Source: an uncultured Propionibacteriaceae bacterium (GTDB lineage Bacteria; Actinomycetota; Actinomycetes; Propionibacteriales; Propionibacteriaceae). From it: a stretch of 8,115 bases of DNA. Below the pieces are notes generated by a model. The model made no database searches and was not told the DNA's origin. It worked only from the letters and a program-made list of their open reading frames with translations. The position numbers were made by a program, and so were the translations under genes. Numbering within the stretch: the stretch's first letter is position 1; each line of letters begins with the position of its first letter. This document shows, in pieces, positions 1 to 5,674 of this stretch. The DNA lies in contig CAKZJI010000489.1 in assembly GCA_936941515.1 (NCBI GenBank), positions 1-8,115 of the forward strand, given 5' to 3'.

Positions 1-706
1 GTCGCCTGCGTGATCACCGAGGTCGCCCCGGCGAACATGGGTGTGGTGCCGCCCGTCCAGGGCTTCAACCAGGAGATCCGCGCTCTCACGGCAGCGCACG
101 GTGCCCTGATGGTCCTCGACGAGGTGCTCACCGGGTTCCGGGTCTCCCCAGTCGGGTGGCGGGGGTTCGAGGCTGGGGTCGAGCAGCCGAGCTGGAAGCC
201 GGACCTGTTCACCTTCGGCAAGGTCGTCGGAGGGGGCATGCCGCTCGCGGCGGTGGCCGGGAGCAAGGAGGTCATGGACCTGTTGGCTCCGCTCGGCCCG
301 GTCTACCAGGCCGGGACCCTGTCCGGGAACCCGCTGGCGACAGCTGCCGGGATCGCCACGCTGAATCTGGCCGATGCCGCGGTCTACGAACACATCGACC
401 GTCGCTCCGAGCAACTCCAGGCGATGGTCCACGAGGCCCTGGACGAGGCCGGGGTGCCTCACGTGGTGCAACGCGCAGGCAACCTGTTCTCGGTGTTCTT
501 CCGCGACGGCGAGGTCCGCAACTACAGCGACGCCCAGGAGCAGGACACGGAGGCCTTCAAGAGGTTCTTCCACGCCATGCTCGATCAGGGGGTCTCGCTT
601 CCCCTCCGCCTTCGAGGCGTGGTTCCTCTCGGGCGCCCACGACGACGAGGCGATGGAGTCCATCGCCTCGGCCCTTCCGAGGGCCGCCCGAGCGGCGTTG
701 CGTTGA
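1..706 (+). pseudogene. hemL: hemL, glutamate-1-semialdehyde 2,1-aminomutase: 3' half, frameshifted near the end
   Basis: This PLP enzyme converts glutamate-1-semialdehyde to 5-aminolevulinate in the C5 route of tetrapyrrole (haem, B12) synthesis in the cytoplasm. The gene enters from the left in frame 1, so the first ~200 residues and the start codon lie outside. Visible family marks are ANMGVVPP, the PLP-contacting Asp in LDEVLTGFR (codon at 118-120), the Schiff-base Lys in FGKVVGGGMP (codon at 220-222) and YQAGTLSGNPLA. Frame 1 is good HemL to about 600 (MLDQGVSLP). The conserved C-terminal stretch [16 protein letters not shown] then continues in frame 2 from 602 to the TGA at 704-706. The C4 run at 601-604 is where the frames switch. 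Two missing bases would restore LPPSAFEA; one extra base would give LPSAFEA. It could be a sequencing error or a real late frameshift. Read straight on, frame 1 gives an unrelated Arg-rich tail ending at 723. Identity is certain; pseudogene status is not. Confidence 0.85.
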
Positions 707-744
707 CGAGTCCCCTCCGCTAGGACGGAGGGGACTCGTCAACG
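701..744 (+). terminator. Perfect 19-bp hairpin at the end of hemL
   Basis: The arms CGTTGACGAGTCCCCTCCG (701-719) and its exact reverse complement (726-744) flank a 6-base loop, CTAGGA. The hemL stop codon (704-706, frame 2) lies inside the 5' arm, and the last base of the 3' arm is the first base of tRNA-Ala. No T-run follows, which is common for hairpin terminators in high-GC actinomycetes. The most likely role is termination of hemL transcription, on either strand. Because it abuts the mature tRNA 5' end, it could also shape tRNA processing. Confidence 0.7.
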
Positions 745-816
745 GGGCTATGGCGCAGTTGGTAGCGCGCTTCCATGGCATGGAAGAGGCCAGGGGTTCG
801 AATCCCCTTAGCTCCA
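744..816 (+). tRNA. tRNA-Ala (anticodon GGC)
   Basis: A complete 73-nt cloverleaf. The acceptor is GGGGCTA (744-750) with TAGCTCC (809-815). The D stem is GCGC (753-756) with GCGC (765-768). The anticodon stem is CTTCC/GGAAG (770-774/782-786) around the loop ATGGCAT, with anticodon GGC at 777-779. The T stem is AGGGG/CCCCT around the loop TTCGAAT (797-803), and the discriminator is A816. The G3-U70 wobble pair that defines alanine tRNAs is present (G746 with T813). It decodes GCC/GCU. The CCA end is not encoded (ACCC follows), so it would be added by the nucleotidyltransferase. tRNA 3' ends are common integration sites, but I see no second copy of this 3' end in the window. Confidence 0.97.
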
Positions 817-822
817 CCCGTG

Positions 823-837
823 ACCCCCTGAAGGGGT
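823..837 (+). terminator. Short GC hairpin downstream of tRNA-Ala (weak)
   Basis: ACCCC and GGGGT form a 5-bp stem with a 5-base loop, starting 7 nt past the tRNA. A GCGGGCCCGC palindrome follows at 838-847. Either could end the tRNA transcript or, on the other strand, the VOC gene that stops at 872. The stem is short and no T-tract is present, so this is only a candidate. Confidence 0.3.
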
Positions 838-871
838 GCGGGCCCGCTGGAGTAGCAGAGCCCGCCTCAGC

Positions 872-1234
872 TCAAGACATCTTGGATAGGCAGAAGGGGT
901 GCCCAGCGGGGTCGAGCATGACGAGCCACTTCTCGGCGTTCGGCTGAGGTTCGGCACGGGTCGCGCCCAGTTCGATCGCGCGCTTCTCGGCGGCCTCAAG
1001 GTTATCGACACCGAAATCCAGGTGGAACTGCTGGCCCACCTCTTGGCTCGGCCACTTGGGTGCTTGGTAGCCCTCCACAGCCTGGAAGTTGATCGGGACG
1101 GCACCCTCGCCGGATAGTGCAGCCATCTCAGGGGAACTGTAGGTGACTTCTGTGCCCGTCAAGTCGCCATAGAAGGCGGCCAGTTTCCCAGCGTCGGGAC
1201 AATCCAATGTGACTCCATACAACGTGATGTTCAC
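872..1234 (-). CDS. VOC superfamily (glyoxalase/bleomycin-resistance-like) protein, 120 aa
   Basis: A single-domain vicinal-oxygen-chelate protein, with the two beta-alpha-beta-beta-beta repeats expected for this length. The first repeat is residues ~1-58 (ITLYGVTLDCPDAGKLAAFY...). The second is ~62-120 and contains QQFHLDFGVDNLEAAE, AIELGATRAEP and the family-typical ending LDPAGHPFCL. The GTG start at 1234 is set by a good ribosome site (AGGAGC in the minus-strand sense, 1241-1246) 7 nt upstream. The gene is divergent from the biosynthetic operon and shares its 213-bp intergenic region. The PAGHPFCL/FHLDF pattern is common in uncharacterised actinobacterial VOC proteins, so no substrate can be assigned. 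Small VOC proteins also include drug-binding resistance proteins (bleomycin, mitomycin), so a self-resistance role is possible but only inferred from position. Its third codon positions are clearly less G/C-biased than those of hemL. Confidence 0.85.
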   Translation of the reverse strand: MNITLYGVTLDCPDAGKLAAFYGDLTGTEVTYSSPEMAALSGEGAVPINFQAVEGYQAPKWPSQEVGQQFHLDFGVDNLEAAEKRAIELGATRAEPQPNAEKWLVMLDPAGHPFCLSKMS

Positions 1235-1290
1235 GACGATGCTCCTCAGAATCGGGTGTGTTTGCCGCCCATTCTCTTCGGATTCACGAT

Positions 1291-1320
1291 GCGAGAGCGC
1301 TCATGATTGAGCGCTCTCGC
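1291..1320. promoter_or_regulatory. 30-bp perfect palindrome, probable operator
   Basis: GCGAGAGCGCTCA (1291-1303), a TGAT spacer, and the exact reverse complement TGAGCGCTCTCGC (1308-1320). It lies between two divergent gene starts, so no transcript ends here and a terminator role is unlikely. Size and symmetry fit the binding site of a dimeric regulator such as a TetR-type repressor, but the regulator gene is not in the window. A hairpin in the leader of the plus-strand operon is the alternative. Confidence 0.55.
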
Positions 1321-1334
1321 CGCATGGGGGCTGG

Positions 1335-1350
1335 TGCTCAAGGCTGAGCA
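1335..1350. promoter_or_regulatory. Second palindrome with the same core, probable operator
   Basis: TGCTCA, an AGGC spacer, and TGAGCA form a perfect 16-bp palindrome. Its inner core GCTCA-N4-TGAGC (1336-1349) is identical in arm sequence and spacer length to the core of the palindrome at 1291-1320 (1299-1312). The spacer bases differ. The centres are 37 bp apart, about 3.5 helical turns. A repeated core with an unconserved spacer is typical of duplicated operator half-sites. Confidence 0.5.
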
Positions 1351-1434
1351 TGCGACGGATGTGCCTGCACCCTAGGCTCCCTATTGACTGCAGATCAGCA
1401 CGCCTCGGTTGGGCATGGCTGAGGGATTTGAACG

Positions 1435-1440
1435 AAGGGG
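1435..1440 (+). promoter_or_regulatory. Ribosome binding site that fixes the HCS start
   Basis: AAGGGG ends 7 nt before the ATG at 1448. The upstream in-frame starts (TTG at 1409, ATG at 1415) have no comparable site and would add an Arg-rich stretch absent from the enzyme family, whose members begin close to the V-x-GIE motif. Confidence 0.6.
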
Positions 1441-1447
1441 CAGGCGC

Positions 1448-2677
1448 ATGGTCATTGGGATAGAGGACATCAACCCCTACCTCGGTCTTGCGAGCCTCGA
1501 CACGGCCACCTTGTTCTCCCTACGGGGCCTGGATGAAGCCCGACGCGGGAACCTGATGATGGACCGCAAGTCTGTGGGGCTGCCGAACGAGGATGCCGTG
1601 TCCAACGCAGTGAACGCGGCTGCACCGATTCTCGCTGGTCTAACTGAGGCCGAGCGTAACGGGATCGAGGCCGTGATCGTGGGATCCGAATCCGGGATCG
1701 ACTTCGGCAAGCCCATCAGCACCTACGTGCACAATCTGCTGGGCCTTGGGCATCGCTGTCGTTCCTTCGAGGTCAAGCATGCCTGTTATGGCGGCACCGC
1801 CGCGCTCCGGACGGCCGAGGGGATCCTCCGATCCGCTCCGAAGGGGAGCAAGGTCGTGGTGATCGCGAGCGACGCCGCCAGCGTGGCAGCCCGCGGCACC
1901 TACTGGGAGCCGTCACAGGGAGCCGGGGCGGTCGCCATACTGGTGAGCGATGAGCCTCGGATCCTGGCTTTGGACCGAGGCGCGTACGGCTTGTACACGG
2001 ATGAGGTGATGGACACGCTCCGACCAGCCCCCGACGTTGAGGCTGGGAATACGGACCTGTCACTCGTGTCATACCTCACCGCGCTCGATGAGACATGGCA
2101 GGACTACGCGGCCCGGGTGTGGGGAGCCGATCTGGTGGCCTCGTTCGACCGCATTGTGCTGCACACGCCCTTCGCTGGCATGGTTGTCGGCGCTCACCGT
2201 CGGCTCTTGACCCGTCGAGGCGGGCTGAGCCGAGAGGCCGCGGAGGAAGACTTCCAGAGGCGCACCCGTCCGTCGTTGGACTTCTGTTCGGAGGCTGGCA
2301 ATGTCTACTCGGCGGCCCTCTACCTGGCGCTGGTGTCGATGATCGACACTGTGCGCTCCGACCAGGACGAGCGATATGCGCTGTTCTCCTACGGTTCGGG
2401 CTGCGCTGCAGAGTTCTACAGCGGAGTCGTCCCGGCAGGAGCCTGGCAGGTGGTTGCTCGGCACAAGACCCGAGACAGACTGGCGGCCCGCTACCCCCTG
2501 TCGCCCGAGGAGTACGAGGTGATTGTTGATCTCGCCGTTGAGCGCATGGCCGGTGTGCAGCATCAGGAGTTCGATACTAGTTCCTACGATAGCGTCCTAG
2601 CCCACCACCGTGGGGAGCGAGTCTGCGTTCTGGATCGAATCGAGGATTATCATCGCGCGTACCGGTGGATCGGATGA
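1448..2677 (+). CDS. HMG-CoA-synthase-like beta-branching enzyme (HCS; PksG/CurD/MupH type)
   Basis: Catalyses aldol addition of an acyl-ACP-derived carbanion to the beta-keto group of a carrier-bound polyketide, the first committed step of HMG-type alkyl branching. The predicted protein has 409 aa, the normal length for bacterial HCS (~410-420). The family pattern runs throughout: MVIGIEDINPYLG at the N-terminus, Glu81 in GSESGIDFGK, nucleophile Cys113 in KHACYGGTAAL, His239 in LHTPFAGMV, and SEAGNVYSAALYLAL around Asn285, then FSYGSGCAAEFYSG. The Glu/Cys/His triad is therefore intact. ACYGGT and ESGID, together with the operon context, point to the polyketide branch rather than mevalonate-pathway HMG-CoA synthase. 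No thiolase, HMG-CoA reductase or mevalonate kinase is nearby. The ATG at 1448 follows AAGGGG. The stop overlaps the next start (ATGA, 2674-2677), so the two are probably translationally coupled. Confidence 0.92.
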   Translation: MVIGIEDINPYLGLASLDTATLFSLRGLDEARRGNLMMDRKSVGLPNEDAVSNAVNAAAPILAGLTEAERNGIEAVIVGSESGIDFGKPISTYVHNLLGLGHRCRSFEVKHACYGGTAALRTAEGILRSAPKGSKVVVIASDAASVAARGTYWEPSQGAGAVAILVSDEPRILALDRGAYGLYTDEVMDTLRPAPDVEAGNTDLSLVSYLTALDETWQDYAARVWGADLVASFDRIVLHTPFAGMVVGAHRRLLTRRGGLSREAAEEDFQRRTRPSLDFCSEAGNVYSAALYLALVSMIDTVRSDQDERYALFSYGSGCAAEFYSGVVPAGAWQVVARHKTRDRLAARYPLSPEEYEVIVDLAVERMAGVQHQEFDTSSYDSVLAHHRGERVCVLDRIEDYHRAYRWIG

Positions 2678-3450
2678 CAGCCACTTCGCCTGCGGGGAGG
2701 GGTATCGCGGTGACGTTCGATCTGGGCGGCGACGTGCGTGGGCTTCAGCTGGCTCGGCGGGATGCCCGCAACTCTCTCACCCCCGATCTTGTGCGGGAGC
2801 TGCTTCGGCAGGTGGACGAGGCGGCGGCAGCTGGCAATCGCGTCGTGGTGCTTTCCGCCGAGGGCGATGACTTCTGCTCGGGAATGGATCTGGGATCTGC
2901 CGCTCAGGATCCGGGCGCGACCGACGGCTCTCTGTTCTGGGAGCTACTCTCCCGCCTGCGGGATGCGCCGCTGCTCACGATCGCAGCCATTGACGGTGCC
3001 ACGAGTGGCGGTGGGGTCGGCCTGGCGGCGGCATGCGACGTCGTCTTGGCCACGCGGCGCAGCACCTTTGCCCTCCCCGAGGCCCTGTGGGGGCTCCTCC
3101 CGTGCTGCGTACTGCCCTTTCTGCGTGAGCGGGTCGGGTCGGCGGTGGCCCGCCGCATGATGCTCACGACCGCGCCGCTGGATGCGGAGTCCGCACTCCG
3201 GGTCGGTCTGGTGGATGAGGTGTGTGCAGCACCTCTGCGGGTTGCCCGGCAGATCAGTCTGCGAGCCCGGCGCGTCGCCCCTGAGACGCTGGCTGCAGCC
3301 ACTGACTTCAGCAGGCGGCTGTCGGCTGACAGAGCCGCGTCACGCGAAGTAGCACTCGACACGCTCGCTGCTGTCGCAGCCTCGCCGCTGGTGCGAGAAA
3401 CCCTCACCCGCTTCAGCTCGGCGGGAACCTATCCTTGGGAGAGCCGATGA
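2674..3450 (+). CDS. Enoyl-CoA hydratase/isomerase (crotonase) for polyketide beta-branching, probably ECH1-type
   Basis: A 258-aa crotonase-fold enzyme expected to dehydrate the HMG-type intermediate made by the preceding HCS (ECH1 role), or to decarboxylate it (ECH2 role). Oxyanion-hole segments are FCSGMDLG (residues 68-74) and GATSGGGVGLAAACD (108-122). The position of the first catalytic Glu of classical enoyl-CoA hydratases is Gly116 here; the second is kept as Glu136 in LPEALWGLLP. The following LPCCVLPFLRERVG resembles, from memory, the xxPACVLPFL segment of PksH-like ECH1 enzymes, so ECH1 is preferred with moderate certainty. Start: ATG 2674 overlaps the HCS stop by four bases; a GTG at 2665 is a less likely alternative. 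The gene ends in another ATGA overlap with the AT-ER gene (3447-3450). No second crotonase, as usually paired in branching cassettes, is present in the window. Confidence 0.85.
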   Translation: MTATSPAGRGIAVTFDLGGDVRGLQLARRDARNSLTPDLVRELLRQVDEAAAAGNRVVVLSAEGDDFCSGMDLGSAAQDPGATDGSLFWELLSRLRDAPLLTIAAIDGATSGGGVGLAAACDVVLATRRSTFALPEALWGLLPCCVLPFLRERVGSAVARRMMLTTAPLDAESALRVGLVDEVCAAPLRVARQISLRARRVAPETLAAATDFSRRLSADRAASREVALDTLAAVAASPLVRETLTRFSSAGTYPWESR

Positions 3451-5660
3451 ATCGCAAGAGGCAGGCGTTGACTGGCTGGGTCTTCCCGGGGCAGGGATCT
3501 CAGACCAAGGGCATGGGTCACGATGTGTTCGATCGCTACCCGGACGCCGTCGAGCGGGCAAGCGAGTTCCTCGGCTGGGACGTCCAAGCGCAGTGCGAGC
3601 TTGGCGCGGATCCGGGGATCTCGAACACCCGGTACCTTCAGCCTGCGCTCTATCTGGTGGAGTGCCTTCTCGCTCGGGCTGCCATGGAGGACGGCTGGAC
3701 GCCCGATATCGCCGCGGGGCACAGCTTGGGTGAGTATGCGGCCCTCCAGATGGCAGGTGCCTTCGACCTTTTCGATGGATTGGAGTTGGTGCGCGCTCGC
3801 GGTGAGCTGATGGCGGCTGTTCAGGGCGGCGCCATGACCGCCGTCATCGGGCTTGACGAGGCCGGCGTCGAGGACCTGTTGGCTCGGCATAACGAAGGCA
3901 CGATCGACATCGCCAACATCAATAGCCATGAGCAGGTGGTGGTGGCGGGGCCGGCCGACGATCTGGTGGACTTTGGCGCGATGGCCCGTGCGGAGGGCGT
4001 GCGCATCGTGCCCCTCGCGGTCTGCGCCGCCTTCCACTCTCGCTACATGGAGCAGGCCAGCAAGAAGTTCGGCCGCACTCTTGCCTCGACCGCAATTCGG
4101 GATCCGCTCATCCCGGTCATCGCAAACACCACCGCGCGTGTCTACGAGCGGGGCAGTGTCCGGCGCGTCTTGGAGGAGCAGATGCGCAAGCCAGTGCGGT
4201 GGTGGCATTGTCAGGCAGAGCTGCGGCGCCTCGGCGTCAGCGAGGTCTACGAGGTGGGGCCAGGGCAGGTGCTGTCCCGGCTGTGGGAGGCATCTGCGAA
4301 CCACCCCGCCCCGGAGCCACCCGCACGGGCGGACCGCCCGGCCCAGGGACAGGCGCTGGCTGGGGCGGCAGACCTGGGTTCATCTGACTTCCAGGCTGAC
4401 TACGGTGTCGACCTCGCGTGCGTCGCCGGCTCCATGTTCCGGGGGATCTCCTCGGTGGACCTAGTGGCCCGCATGGGCGAGCACGGCATGCTGGGGTTTT
4501 ACGGCTCGGGCGGCGTCGACTTTGCCGACCTGGCTGCGGCTCTGGATGATCTGAACCAGCGCTTAGGCGGGGGGGGAAGATTCGGGCTGAACTTGATCTC
4601 CTCAACGCCCGAGCAGGAGGCTCGGACGGTCGGCCTGGCTTTGAACCGTGGTGTCAGGTTCATGGAGGTCTCGAGCTTTACGCGGCTGTCCCCGGATGTC
4701 ATCCATTTCCGGTTCTCCGGCGCTCAGCGGACAGGTGACCAGCTGCGCTTCGCCCATCACGTGATCTTGAAGGCATCCCGACCAGAAGTGGCGGAGCAGT
4801 ATCTGCGTCCCGCTCCTGCAGAGCTGGTCCAGGGGCTGGTGTCGCGCAATCTGCTGACTCAGGCGGAGGCGGACCTGGCCGCTGTGACCCCCATAGTCGG
4901 GGATCTGTGCGTGGAGGCGGACTCCGGCGGGCATACTGATGGGGGAAACCCCTTCGTCCTCCTGCCAGCGATGCAGCGGCTCCGTGACGAGCTGGCTCCC
5001 GGCACACGGATCGGTCTGGCTGGTGGGCTCGGTGATCCCGATGCTCTGGCGGCAGCCTTCCTGATGGGTGCCGACTTCGTGGTGACGGGGTCCGTGAATC
5101 AGGCGACCGTCGAAGCTGGCACATCCGAGGCGGTCAAGGATCTCCTGACCGAACTCGACATCTCAGACACGACACTGGCTCCAGCGGGGGATCTGTTCGA
5201 ACTCGGGGCCCAGGTTCGCGTGGTTCGTAAGCGCACGCTCTTCCCGGCCCGGGCCAACAAGCTCCTTCAGCTGGCGCGTGCCTATGAATGCCTGGATGAC
5301 CTCCCGCCCGACGTTGTCCGCGATTTGCAGGAGCGGGTCTTCAAGCGCACCTTCGACGAGATCTGGACGGACATCCGACAGCGGGATGAGGCGCTCGGTC
5401 GGTCTGAGACCAATGACCCCCGCGCCCGAATGATGAAGACCTTTCGGTGGTACTTCGCTTGGACGACGATGCTCGCCCTCGATGGAGACCCCACCGGCGT
5501 CGTCAACTATCAGGTGCACTGCGGTCCCGCGATGGGGGCGCTGAACAGATTCCTGGCGGACACGTCCTTCCGCGACTGGAGGAACCGACATGTCGACGAA
5601 ATCAACCGACTCCTGATGGGCGAAGCCGCGCAGCGAGTGCAGGCCGCCCGCACCTGCTGA
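3447..5660 (+). CDS. Trans-acting acyltransferase / PfaD-type enoyl reductase didomain protein (PksE-like AT-ER)
   Basis: A freestanding 737-aa protein that loads extender units onto AT-less polyketide synthase modules and reduces enoyl intermediates in trans. The AT domain (residues ~9-285) has GQGSQ (15-19), the nucleophile Ser93 in GHSLGE, Arg118 in RARGELM for the extender carboxylate, and His197 in AFHSRYM. This set fits malonyl-CoA:ACP acyltransferases. A Pro/Ala-rich linker (~286-310) leads to the ER domain (~318-735), an FMN-dependent TIM-barrel reductase of the PfaD/2-nitropropane-dioxygenase group. Its marks are VAGSMFRGISSVDLV, MLGFYGSGG, ADSGGHTDGG (491-500) and GLAGGLGDPDALAAAFLMGADFVVTG, with the C-terminal helical region FRWYFAWT. 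Length and order match PksE (AT-ER). The start is ATG 3447, overlapping the crotonase stop and preceded by GGGAG; an in-frame TTG at 3435 is weaker. The frame is intact through a G8 run at 4569-4576. The megasynthase follows after 14 nt. Confidence 0.93.
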   Translation: MNRKRQALTGWVFPGQGSQTKGMGHDVFDRYPDAVERASEFLGWDVQAQCELGADPGISNTRYLQPALYLVECLLARAAMEDGWTPDIAAGHSLGEYAALQMAGAFDLFDGLELVRARGELMAAVQGGAMTAVIGLDEAGVEDLLARHNEGTIDIANINSHEQVVVAGPADDLVDFGAMARAEGVRIVPLAVCAAFHSRYMEQASKKFGRTLASTAIRDPLIPVIANTTARVYERGSVRRVLEEQMRKPVRWWHCQAELRRLGVSEVYEVGPGQVLSRLWEASANHPAPEPPARADRPAQGQALAGAADLGSSDFQADYGVDLACVAGSMFRGISSVDLVARMGEHGMLGFYGSGGVDFADLAAALDDLNQRLGGGGRFGLNLISSTPEQEARTVGLALNRGVRFMEVSSFTRLSPDVIHFRFSGAQRTGDQLRFAHHVILKASRPEVAEQYLRPAPAELVQGLVSRNLLTQAEADLAAVTPIVGDLCVEADSGGHTDGGNPFVLLPAMQRLRDELAPGTRIGLAGGLGDPDALAAAFLMGADFVVTGSVNQATVEAGTSEAVKDLLTELDISDTTLAPAGDLFELGAQVRVVRKRTLFPARANKLLQLARAYECLDDLPPDVVRDLQERVFKRTFDEIWTDIRQRDEALGRSETNDPRARMMKTFRWYFAWTTMLALDGDPTGVVNYQVHCGPAMGALNRFLADTSFRDWRNRHVDEINRLLMGEAAQRVQAARTC

Positions 5661-5674
5661 ACACGAGGAGAACC

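Noticed and set aside
838..865. GCGGGC ... GCCCGC pairing as a terminator for the VOC gene
   Set aside because: The stem is only 6 bp with a 16-base loop and no T-tract, and it competes with the tighter GCGGGCCCGC palindrome; too weak to list.
156..947. Plus-strand frame of 263 codons running through hemL, the tRNA and beyond
   Set aside because: It crosses the hairpin and the tRNA gene, and its Arg/Gly-rich translation is an off-frame reading of hemL.
1384..1412. TTGACT at 1384-1389 as a -35 box for the operon
   Set aside because: No acceptable -10 sequence lies 16-19 bp downstream (GGTTGG region), so a promoter could not be supported.
1448..2677. HCS as a mevalonate-pathway HMG-CoA synthase
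   Set aside because: No other mevalonate-pathway genes are nearby, and the coupled crotonase, AT-ER and NRPS neighbours fit beta-branching much better.
3429..4304. Minus-strand open frame of 291 codons opposite the AT domain
   Set aside because: Antisense to well-supported acyltransferase motifs; no domain, neighbours or ribosome site support it.
4569..4576. G8 run in the AT-ER gene as a possible frameshift site
   Set aside because: Enoyl-reductase similarity continues in the same frame on both sides, so the gene is intact here.
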